Positions 5,516 through 11,855 of a stretch of DNA of 22,153 nucleotides are shown piece by piece. This stretch comes from Acidobacteriota bacterium (GTDB lineage: Bacteria > Acidobacteriota > Blastocatellia > Pyrinomonadales > Pyrinomonadaceae): assembly GCA_023436495.1 (NCBI GenBank), contig JAEZIT010000090.1:1-22153 (forward strand). Reading direction: 5' to 3'. Position 1 is the stretch's first letter. Every line of letters begins with the position of its first letter. The notes under the pieces are model-generated. The model had not been told where the DNA came from. It saw only the letters and a list, made by a program, of their open reading frames with translations, and searched no databases. A program made the position numbers and the translations under genes.

Positions 5516-7705
5516 TTATCGGGCTACGAGCAAATTCTTGACCCGCTCGCCGACGTCCCTGTAATCGACATTTTCGGCGTATATCTGCTCAAAATACCGG
5601 GCCGCATTTACCGTGTCCCCATCGGCCTCGTAAGCATTAGCCAATTCGTACCAAACGCCCTGTTTTTCGTCGTCCGAGAGGCCTTCCGTCTCCATCGCAC
5701 GGTTCAGCCATTTCAACGCGAGCTTGGCCATTCCCTGCTGCATAAAACAATGCCCGAGCAGTATAGAACACTGGAAAAACCGGCGTGTTCCGTCATTCGG
5801 CGCGATCGGCGCGATGGCTTCCTGGTATCCCTTGATGGCCTCTTCGATCAGGCCCATTTCCTGGTACGCGACCGCGAGCTGATAGTTCGTTTCGTAGTCC
5901 TCATCGACCGCCTGTTCAGGCTCGTCGAGTCCGAATTCGTTACGTAAATCGCTTAGATCCAACCGTTTAGCCTTGGCCGGTTCAGGTTCGGTATCGATCA
6001 CCTGCACCATCGGCTCGACGTAATCGTCAACGATCCGATCGGGCACATTGGCAGGCTGCTCCGCGGTTTCCGGAGCGTCCGAAGCCGCCGCGACGGTCCG
6101 CAGGAGTTCCCGGACCTCAACAATTTCGGCGATCTCGCCAAAACTGGCGGCAAGCTCGTTGAGCGACCCTTCGGCCAGATCGAAGTATTCGTTGGAAATA
6201 TAGAACTTAACGCTGTCGAGCTCGCTCGTCAGATCCTTTTCCGGAGCCGGAGCTGGAGCCGCCTGATCGGTCGTTTCCAGATGCGACGTGAACTGTTCGA
6301 GCTCCGCAAAATCGTCTCCAACGGCCTCATTATCGGCATGATTACCGTTTTTATACGAGCCGTTTACCGCCGCCGGTTCGGAAACTAAGGTGCCGTTCGA
6401 AGCAGTGACAGCCGCGAAACCATTGACAATTTCGCCTGTCGAAAAAGCGAATCCGGTCGACGATTCGTCCGTTTCCTCGTCCCTCAGAAACTGTTCTTTC
6501 AGGATCGTTTCATCGAATGGGTTCTCGTCGAAATTATGCAACTCGTTGATCTCACGCAGCTTATCGGCGAATTCCGTACGCTGCGGAGCTATCATCACCA
6601 ATTGCGACAGAGCATAACGCTCGTCTTCGATCGACCCGGCCGACAGGGCATGTTCAGCCAGCGCTTCCAATGAACTCAGCAGCTCTTCGTCGTTCCTGTG
6701 CCACGAATAATATCGGGCCTGCAGCCGCAGTGCGCCCAACTGCTTCGGCTCTTGTTCAAGTATTGCTTCGATCCACGATTTTAGCTCTTCCGCTCTTCCG
6801 CCGATCAGCAAATTTTCGCTGCAAAGAGCCAAATTACGGGCCGCCGCAGCCATATCTCCCTGCTCGGTATTGAGTTTTACAAGCTCGAGGAACTTCGGAT
6901 AGCTTACCGGGTCCTGTTCGACCAGCCTCGTGGCAAATTTTTCCGCTTCAGCTGCCTTGCCCGCGGCTATATTGCTGTCAATAAGCAAGTTAAGGACTTC
7001 CCGGTTGTGCGGGTGGTCCTCGATCATCGTTTCAAGCATCTTGACAGCGTCGTCCGCCCTGCCAAGCTGCGACTTTGCGCGTATCAGCCCGTTGAGGGCA
7101 CCCGCGTGATCAGGCTTCGCGGAAAGAGCCTCGCGAAATGCCGCTATCGCGCCTTCGTCCTGCTGCTGTTTAACGAGCCGCGAACCGGCCTCGTAAAAAG
7201 CATTTGCCGCTTCTTCAGGCTGATCCTGCTCGAGATATGATCGCCCGAGACTTAGGCACACGTCTGAATTATTCGGATCCAGCAGCATTACCTGTTTCCA
7301 GATCGCGAGTGCTTCTGTTACTTGGCCCTTGCTCTGAAAATGCTCCGCAAGCGTTGCATAATGCGACTTTGCCTCAAGGACGGAACCTTTTGTTTTGTAT
7401 AATTCCGCAAGTTTTTCCGATATTTCGACCGAATTCGGCCTTAGCCGAGCGATCTTTTTATACACCGCGATCGCCTTTTGAGCGAATCCCTGTTTGCGAT
7501 AATGGTCCGCAACGACTGTATAACACCGCACGGCCTCGTTCTCGTCCGAGTTTTTTATGTGCAGGTCGCCCAGCATATTCAGCGTAGCAATATCGCGCGG
7601 ATCGTTTGCGACGATCTTCTTATATTCGGAAATTGCTGCGCTGATTTTGCCTTGCGCCAGATACCGCTCGGCGTTAAAGGTGGCCTTTGACTTGTCAAAA
7701 CTCAT
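5516..7705 (-). CDS. Large tetratricopeptide-repeat protein
   Basis: A 729-residue protein without a signal peptide or membrane segment, so probably cytoplasmic. Residues about 10-330 are successive TPR helices with the usual A-Y-P pattern (e.g. AISEYKKIVANDPRDIATLNML, AIAVYKKIARLRPNSVEIS, ALAIWKQVMLLDPNN). Residues about 385-500 are an acidic, Ala/Glu/Asn-rich linker, likely disordered. TPRs return at about 605-725 (NYQLAVAYQEMGLIEEAIKGYQ, WYELANAYEADGDTVNAARYF). Such proteins are scaffolds; no catalytic domain is seen. It is divergent from the NDP-sugar pyrophosphorylase, with 252 bp between them. The partner is unknown. Confidence 0.88.
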   Translation of the reverse strand: MSFDKSKATFNAERYLAQGKISAAISEYKKIVANDPRDIATLNMLGDLHIKNSDENEAVRCYTVVADHYRKQGFAQKAIAVYKKIARLRPNSVEISEKLAELYKTKGSVLEAKSHYATLAEHFQSKGQVTEALAIWKQVMLLDPNNSDVCLSLGRSYLEQDQPEEAANAFYEAGSRLVKQQQDEGAIAAFREALSAKPDHAGALNGLIRAKSQLGRADDAVKMLETMIEDHPHNREVLNLLIDSNIAAGKAAEAEKFATRLVEQDPVSYPKFLELVKLNTEQGDMAAAARNLALCSENLLIGGRAEELKSWIEAILEQEPKQLGALRLQARYYSWHRNDEELLSSLEALAEHALSAGSIEDERYALSQLVMIAPQRTEFADKLREINELHNFDENPFDETILKEQFLRDEETDESSTGFAFSTGEIVNGFAAVTASNGTLVSEPAAVNGSYKNGNHADNEAVGDDFAELEQFTSHLETTDQAAPAPAPEKDLTSELDSVKFYISNEYFDLAEGSLNELAASFGEIAEIVEVRELLRTVAAASDAPETAEQPANVPDRIVDDYVEPMVQVIDTEPEPAKAKRLDLSDLRNEFGLDEPEQAVDEDYETNYQLAVAYQEMGLIEEAIKGYQEAIAPIAPNDGTRRFFQCSILLGHCFMQQGMAKLALKWLNRAMETEGLSDDEKQGVWYELANAYEADGDTVNAARYFEQIYAENVDYRDVGERVKNLLVAR

Positions 7706-7920
7706 TTGTGAATTATCGTCGCCTCAGGGTCCGTTATTGATCCGCTTAGGATTCGGATGAACTAAAGGGTGCGTAAATGGGGTGAACTCCGGTCAGGATT
7801 CAGTGAAACCTGCAAGGTCAAACCTATCATAATGACCAGTTTTCTGTCAATCTTTTTGAACGACGTTAATCGATGTTGGGCGCTAATCCGACGGAAACTT
7901 TTGCTTTCCACGAACTTTTT

Positions 7921-7940
7921 CTTTAATCTTGTGGTTAAAG
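7921..7940. promoter_or_regulatory. Inverted repeat upstream of the NDP-sugar pyrophosphorylase
   Basis: CTTTAA-N8-TTAAAG (7921-7926 and 7935-7940) is a perfect 6-bp inverted repeat 17 bp before the ATG at 7958, in the shared divergent region 7706-7957. It could be an operator or a short hairpin in the leader. I cannot assign a regulator. No strong promoter boxes were identified in the rest of this region. Confidence 0.35.
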
Positions 7941-7957
7941 CAATCTATCCTAAATAT

Positions 7958-8998
7958 ATGCAAGCTTTAATTTTGGCAGGCGGCAAAGGCACACGGCTAC
8001 GCCCACTTACAGTATATACTCCCAAACCTGTCGTCCCGGTCGTAAACCGGCCATTCCTGCTTTACCAGATAGACATTTTGAAGAAGGCCGGTATCACCGA
8101 CATTACTTTGTCTCTTAGCTACCAGCCCGACAAGATCGAGCATATCCTCGGCGAAGGCTCCGAATTTGGCGTCAAGATCAAATATGTCACCGAGCCGAGT
8201 CCGATGGGGACCGGCGGAGCATACAAATTTGCCGCCTCTGCCATCCATACCACCACCGTCGTCCTGAACGGGGATGTCCTCACGAATGCCGATATTTCAA
8301 AGATCCTGGCGTTTCACCGCGAACATCAGGCGGAGGCGACGATCGCGCTCACCCCGGTCGAAAATCCGTCAGCATACGGACTCGTCGAATCGGGGAGTTC
8401 GAACGAGGTCATCCGATTCCTGGAAAAGCCTAAACCGGAGGACCTTGCGGAACTGAAGATAAACACGATTAACGCGGGCATATACGTTTTGGAACCCGCG
8501 GTATTGGACCTTCTTCCCGCCGGTGAGAATCGGTCTTTCGAATATCATGTTTTCCCCGACCTACTCGCACAAAAACGGCCATTCTTCGCGTATGTAATGG
8601 ACGGCGACTATTGGCGTGACATCGGTACACCCGAAAGCTATCTCGCTGCTCACCACGATTTTCTACTCGGTAAGATCAGTGGATTCGACCGTGCGTCCCG
8701 CGAGGGCTCGGATATCGCCACGGCGGCAAGCATTGATCGGAATTCTGTGATCGGCGACGACTGCGTGATCAAGCCCAATGCCCGCATAATCAATTCCGTG
8801 ATCGGCCCGGGAGTTCAGATCGAGGAAAAGGCCGTGATCGAAAATTCGGTTATCTGGGCCCATACGCGGGTTTCAAGCGGGGCCGAAATAAACGGCGCCG
8901 TCGTCGGCCGCGGATGTCATCTCGGCAGAAACGTCCGCGTTCGCTCCGGCTCTGTCCTCGGCGATAAAGCTTCGATCCCCGATTACTCCCGCGTCTGA
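7958..8998 (+). CDS. NDP-sugar pyrophosphorylase (mannose-1-phosphate guanylyltransferase-like)
   Basis: Transfers a nucleotide to a sugar 1-phosphate, making an activated sugar for glycan synthesis. I start at the ATG at 7958 because the family N-terminus MQALILAGGKGTRLRPLT begins there; the frame upstream to 7769 is not protein-like. The 346 residues comprise a nucleotidyltransferase domain (residues 1-235: GGKGTRLRPLT, TPKPVVPVVNRP, VVLNGDVLT with the metal-binding Asp, FLEKPKPE, YWRDIGTPESYLAA). A C-terminal left-handed beta-helix follows (about 265-346, hexapeptides such as SVIGDDCVIKPNARIINSVIG). The architecture fits GDP-mannose or glucose-1-phosphate nucleotidyltransferases; sugar and nucleotide specificity cannot be read from the sequence. 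Confidence 0.88.
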   Translation: MQALILAGGKGTRLRPLTVYTPKPVVPVVNRPFLLYQIDILKKAGITDITLSLSYQPDKIEHILGEGSEFGVKIKYVTEPSPMGTGGAYKFAASAIHTTTVVLNGDVLTNADISKILAFHREHQAEATIALTPVENPSAYGLVESGSSNEVIRFLEKPKPEDLAELKINTINAGIYVLEPAVLDLLPAGENRSFEYHVFPDLLAQKRPFFAYVMDGDYWRDIGTPESYLAAHHDFLLGKISGFDRASREGSDIATAASIDRNSVIGDDCVIKPNARIINSVIGPGVQIEEKAVIENSVIWAHTRVSSGAEINGAVVGRGCHLGRNVRVRSGSVLGDKASIPDYSRV

Positions 8999-9104
8999 TC
9001 TTTCATCGAAAGGCTGTTTGGCTTAGGTACACTCGTTTTGTATCAATATCAAGCAGCCTTTGTCGATTTCCCGCACCTTTCTACGCGCATACAGGCTTTC
9101 CTTA

Positions 9105-9121
9105 TCGGCACGGTGATTGCT
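9105..9121 (+). promoter_or_regulatory. Sigma-54 (-24/-12) promoter of the YtxH-baeRF operon
   Basis: TCGGCACGGTGATTGCT matches the RpoN consensus TTGGCACG-N4-TTGCW with a single difference (T to C before GG). The invariant GG (9107-9108) and GC (9119-9120) have the required 12-bp periodicity. The predicted transcription start is near 9132, leaving about 27 nt of leader with a ribosome binding site at 9146-9150 before the ATG at 9159. Confidence 0.65.
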
Positions 9122-9158
9122 TCTCTTACTCTAAGACATAACTTTGGAGGTATTAATT

Positions 9159-9419
9159 ATGAGAAGTGCTTTAGGAATTCTCACGGGCCTCGGGCTTGGG
9201 GCTGCGGCAATGTATTTGTTCGATCCGCAAGGCGGAAGACGCCGGCGTGCTCTGATACGCGACAAAGCGGTCAGCATTAACCGTCGAACACAGGACGCCG
9301 TTCGCGGCGGCGCGGTCGATCTTAGCAATCGCGCCAAGGGTTTACTGCATGAGACAAAGTCCGCGTTTTCCGGCGAATCGTCGCCGACGTCCGAACCGCA
9401 GCAGTATCCAAACTCGTAA
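9159..9419 (+). CDS. YtxH-like small membrane-anchored protein
   Basis: An 86-residue protein. I choose the ATG at 9159, 8 nt after a strong GGAGG (9146-9150); a TTG at 9144 would overlap that ribosome binding site. Residues 4-19 (ALGILTGLGLGAAAMY) form a Gly/Ala-rich hydrophobic segment, followed by the characteristic LFDPQGGRRRRALIRDK block and a hydrophilic, probably helical tail. This layout is common in YtxH-type or 'GAG..DPxxGRRRR' proteins, many of them stress-induced, though the molecular role is unknown. It is the first gene after the sigma-54-like site and precedes the baeRF gene by 58 bp. Confidence 0.8.
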   Translation: MRSALGILTGLGLGAAAMYLFDPQGGRRRRALIRDKAVSINRRTQDAVRGGAVDLSNRAKGLLHETKSAFSGESSPTSEPQQYPNS

Positions 9420-9445
9420 ATGGCACGCATCGCGGGCTGATCCGC

Positions 9446-9464
9446 CGAGCGTAATTTGCGCTCG
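9446..9464 (+). other. Intercistronic hairpin between the YtxH-like and baeRF genes
   Basis: CGAGCG-TAATTTG-CGCTCG is a perfect 6-bp stem with a 7-nt loop, 14 nt before the baeRF start codon. It has no T-tract, so it is not a classical terminator. It may stabilise the upstream message or tune translation of the downstream gene. Confidence 0.45.
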
Positions 9465-9477
9465 CCTTTAAGGAACT

Positions 9478-10620
9478 ATGCAAAATAACAACTTCCTGAA
9501 CAAATTACTTGCGATCGAGCCGGCAGGTTCGCCGTTTATTTCGCTATACCTGAACACGGAACCCAATGAGAACGGTAAAAAGGACTTTGACATCTTTTTG
9601 AAAAAACAGATCTCCGAACATGCCGGCTCATTGCCCGATGATTCCGACGAACTCAAAAGCTTCGAAGCCGATTCCGAAAAGATCAACGAATTTCTTAATG
9701 CATTACGACCGTCGGCGCGCGGCGTGGCGATCTTTGCATGCAACGCGCGTTCGATATTTCAGGCTTCGGATTTCGATGCTGCTTTTCCGGAAGATCTATT
9801 TTTTGTGAACTCGAAGCCGCACCTTTTTCCGCTCGTCCGTATGATCGAGCAAAATCCGATGTTCGCTGTGGTGGCCGCAGACACTAATGCCGCCAGCATC
9901 TACGTTTTCCGCGGCGGCCAAACTATTGATAAAGAAGAGATCCAGAACGAAAAGACCAATCGCACCGAAGTCGGCGGCTGGTCGCAAATGCGGTTCCAGC
10001 GAAGCGTCGAGAATTTCCATGAGCAGCATGCAAAAGAGGTCGTTGCTGAGCTTGACAAGATCGTACGCGAATTCGGCATCAAGCGGATACTGCTCTGCGG
10101 CGACGAGGCCGTTGTGATCCCGCTGCTTCGGCAGGAATTGACTAAAGAACTCAAGGATAAGGTTATCGGGTCGATCCGAAAGAACGTTCATACACCCGAG
10201 CACGAGATACTCGAGGCCGCGGAACACGAGATGCGTATATACGATACGCTCGAAGACAAATCAAAGGTCGATAATCTTATTGAGCAGAACTACGACGGCG
10301 GTATTGGGGTTGCTGGTGTGAACGAAACGCTCAAAGCCCTCTTAAATGGCCAGGTCCAGGAGCTCTACATCTCATCTGACTTCGGCAACATTGACTATAA
10401 CGTCGGAGCGGTCTCAAAACTGCTGAAAGATTATGCACCCGGTGAGGACGGTGAACTGCCTAACGCAAAGGACCATGGGATGATCGTGGACGAACTGCTC
10501 AGACGCGGTTCGGAATCGGCGGATAATATCCGGTTTATCGAAGATGCATCGCTGCTGCAAGATCTGGGCGGCGTCGGCGCATTGCTTAGATACCAGGCAA
10601 AAGGAGTGACGAACAAATGA
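9478..10620 (+). CDS. Bacterial eRF1-like (baeRF/VLRF1-type) release-factor homologue
   Basis: A 380-residue homologue of the archaeo-eukaryotic release factor superfamily in bacteria. The middle domain (about 127-200) has the eRF1-type fold pattern FAVVAADTNAASIYVFRGG..., then the catalytic-loop equivalent GGWSQMRFQR (166-175), corresponding to GGQSxxRFxR of eRF1. Gln170 is the candidate hydrolytic residue. The next part (about 201-260: IKRILLCGDEAVVIPLLRQEL) resembles the L7Ae-like domain. Family members are proposed to release peptides from tRNA on stalled ribosomes; that role is inferred here. It follows the YtxH-like gene behind a sigma-54-like promoter, and its stop overlaps the start of the next small gene. 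AAGGA lies only 3 nt before the ATG. Confidence 0.82.
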   Translation: MQNNNFLNKLLAIEPAGSPFISLYLNTEPNENGKKDFDIFLKKQISEHAGSLPDDSDELKSFEADSEKINEFLNALRPSARGVAIFACNARSIFQASDFDAAFPEDLFFVNSKPHLFPLVRMIEQNPMFAVVAADTNAASIYVFRGGQTIDKEEIQNEKTNRTEVGGWSQMRFQRSVENFHEQHAKEVVAELDKIVREFGIKRILLCGDEAVVIPLLRQELTKELKDKVIGSIRKNVHTPEHEILEAAEHEMRIYDTLEDKSKVDNLIEQNYDGGIGVAGVNETLKALLNGQVQELYISSDFGNIDYNVGAVSKLLKDYAPGEDGELPNAKDHGMIVDELLRRGSESADNIRFIEDASLLQDLGGVGALLRYQAKGVTNK

Positions 10621-10763
10621 GCGAAAAAACCAGAAGAAAGAAGGACGGCGAGGACAAGAACAAGAACAACCAGCGCATGCGCGAGGTAACCAAATCCGCC
10701 GATAAACAGAACGCCGCAACGCAGCGTCAGGATCGAACCGCCAGCGGCGGCGCCAAGAAATAG
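10617..10763 (+). CDS. 48-residue basic hydrophilic protein coupled to baeRF
   Basis: The ATG at 10617 overlaps the stop of the release-factor homologue (ATGA). It is preceded by AAGGAG (10601-10606), a good ribosome binding site 10 nt away. The frame runs 48 codons to TAG at 10763. The product is very rich in Lys, Arg, Asp, Asn and Gln (begins MSEKTRRKKDGEDKNKNNQR, ends TASGGAKK), has no hydrophobic segment and is probably disordered. I do not recognise it. The charge suggests RNA or ribosome contact, an inference only. Coupling to the baeRF gene implies a shared function. Confidence 0.68.
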   Translation: MSEKTRRKKDGEDKNKNNQRMREVTKSADKQNAATQRQDRTASGGAKK

Positions 10764-10766
10764 TCC

Positions 10767-10782
10767 AAAGCCGCACGGCTTT
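10767..10782 (+). terminator. Weak hairpin at the end of the YtxH-baeRF operon
   Basis: AAAGCC-GCAC-GGCTTT is a perfect 6-bp stem with a tetraloop, starting 4 nt after the stop of the 48-residue gene. The T-tract is poor (TTTGATTG), so termination may be partial or Rho-assisted, with some read-through into mutM. Confidence 0.4.
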
Positions 10783-10823
10783 GATTGGGGTTCGAGGCAT
10801 CGCGATGTAAAATATGATCGCCG

Positions 10824-11654
10824 ATGCCCGAATTACCCGAAGTAGAATTGGTCACGCGATCTCTCGACGAAGCGGTTCGCGGCCGACAGATCGCGAATGC
10901 GGTGCTAATCCGCGGGCGCCTTGCTCCGCACACCGATCCTGCCTCGTTCGCGAAGCACCTGAAAAACGGGGTCATCAACCGGGTCCACCGTCGGGGTAAA
11001 CATATACTGATTGAGCTGAGCTCTAACCGCACGCTTATCACGCATCTGCGTCTGAGCGGGCGGTTTTTGTTGTTGACGCCAGACGATATCAATCCAAAGT
11101 TTACATATGCCGTATTCGAGTTTGACGACGATCAACGTCTCGTTTTCGAGGACCAGCGGCACTTCGGTTTGATGAAGATCGCAGACACGCATGAGCTTTT
11201 TGAGACCGACGAACTGCGAAAGCTTGCCCCCGAGCCCTTTTCCGCCGAATTCTCTGATGGATATTTCTACGGGACACTGCGCGGCTCAAAACGAAATGTG
11301 AAGGAGCTTCTGCTCGATCAGTCCAAGGTCTGCGGCCTTGGCAATATATATGCCTCGGAGGCGTTATTCCTGTCGGGCATCAATCCGAAGTCTGCTGCCA
11401 ACCGGAACTCCGCGAAACGCGCCGCGCTGCTGCGGCTTCGCATCCTGGACGTCCTCAATGAAGCCATCCGGTTCGCGGAAATGATTCCACGCGATCCAGT
11501 CAGGATCGGCGAAGGTGTTTACGGAAACGGGTCCGTGACGTCTTGGCGGGTCTACGACCGCGAGAATGAGCCATGTCCGAACTGTTCGCGCCCGATCGCG
11601 CGGATCCGGCAGGGCGGCCGTTCGACGTATTATTGCCGGCGGTGTCAGCGCTAA
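10824..11654 (+). CDS. mutM: Formamidopyrimidine-DNA glycosylase (Fpg)
   Basis: Base-excision repair glycosylase/AP lyase that removes 8-oxoguanine and formamidopyrimidines. The 276 residues are close to the usual 270. The catalytic N-terminus MPELPEVE (Pro2 nucleophile, Glu3 acid) fixes the ATG at 10824. Lys59 lies in RRGKHILIEL. The helix-two-turn-helix block LLLDQSKVCGLGNIYASEALF (163-183) and the C-terminal zinc finger with Cys251, Cys254, Cys271 and Cys274 plus Arg266 are complete. It may receive read-through from the sigma-54-type operon. A clear terminator lies downstream at 11773. All key residues are intact. Confidence 0.97.
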   Translation: MPELPEVELVTRSLDEAVRGRQIANAVLIRGRLAPHTDPASFAKHLKNGVINRVHRRGKHILIELSSNRTLITHLRLSGRFLLLTPDDINPKFTYAVFEFDDDQRLVFEDQRHFGLMKIADTHELFETDELRKLAPEPFSAEFSDGYFYGTLRGSKRNVKELLLDQSKVCGLGNIYASEALFLSGINPKSAANRNSAKRAALLRLRILDVLNEAIRFAEMIPRDPVRIGEGVYGNGSVTSWRVYDRENEPCPNCSRPIARIRQGGRSTYYCRRCQR

Positions 11655-11659
11655 CCCGC

Positions 11660-11732
11660 TTGACACCCGAAATTTAAAGTCGCATCATCGTAAACACAAT
11701 ATCGTGGTGAGTTAATGCGACTTGCGACCACG
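11660..11732 (+). ncRNA. Candidate structured RNA between mutM and the methionine gene
   Basis: AAGTCGCAT (11677-11685) pairs perfectly with ATGCGACTT (11715-11723), 9 bp around a 29-nt loop. Within that loop CGTGGT (11703-11708) can pair with ACCACG (11727-11732) beyond the stem. The 3-nt connector makes mutually exclusive helices likelier than a pseudoknot. TTGACA at 11660 is a perfect -35 box, but the -10 at the right distance is weak (CATCAT). A Rho-independent terminator follows at 11773. I do not recognise SAM, SAH, cobalamin or THF riboswitch consensus bases. This is a hypothesis from base pairing only. Confidence 0.35.
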
Positions 11733-11772
11733 TTAAATAACCTGCTAAACAGCCGAATTAAGATTTTGACGG

Positions 11773-11800
11773 ATCTCGCTGTTTGGCGAGATTTTTCTTT
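11773..11800 (+). terminator. Rho-independent terminator upstream of the methionine gene
   Basis: ATCTCGC-TGTTTG-GCGAGAT (11773-11792) is a perfect 7-bp stem with a 6-nt loop, followed directly by TTTTCTTT. It ends the mutM transcript, or serves as the expression platform of a leader RNA starting near 11690. Confidence 0.8.
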
Positions 11801-11805
11801 GTTGT

Positions 11806-11837
11806 TTGTTCGCAGTATGTATAAAACTGGCGAACAA
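11806..11837 (+). promoter_or_regulatory. Inverted repeat spanning a -10 box before the methionine gene
   Basis: TTGTTCGC (11806-11813) and GCGAACAA (11830-11837) are perfect 8-bp inverted arms, extended inward by AGT/ACT with one unpaired G. The interior holds TATAAA (11820-11825), a plausible -10, with TTTGTT (11798-11803) 16 bp upstream. A palindrome over the -10 box would suit a repressor operator. The ATG follows at 11856. Confidence 0.45.
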
Positions 11838-11855
11838 CGATCGACGAACTAGTTT

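Noticed and set aside
9913..9921. GGQ at residues 146-148 of the baeRF protein as the catalytic GGQ
   Set aside because: It falls in the strand preceding the loop; the catalytic-loop equivalent is GGWSQ at 166-170, followed by the conserved RFQR.
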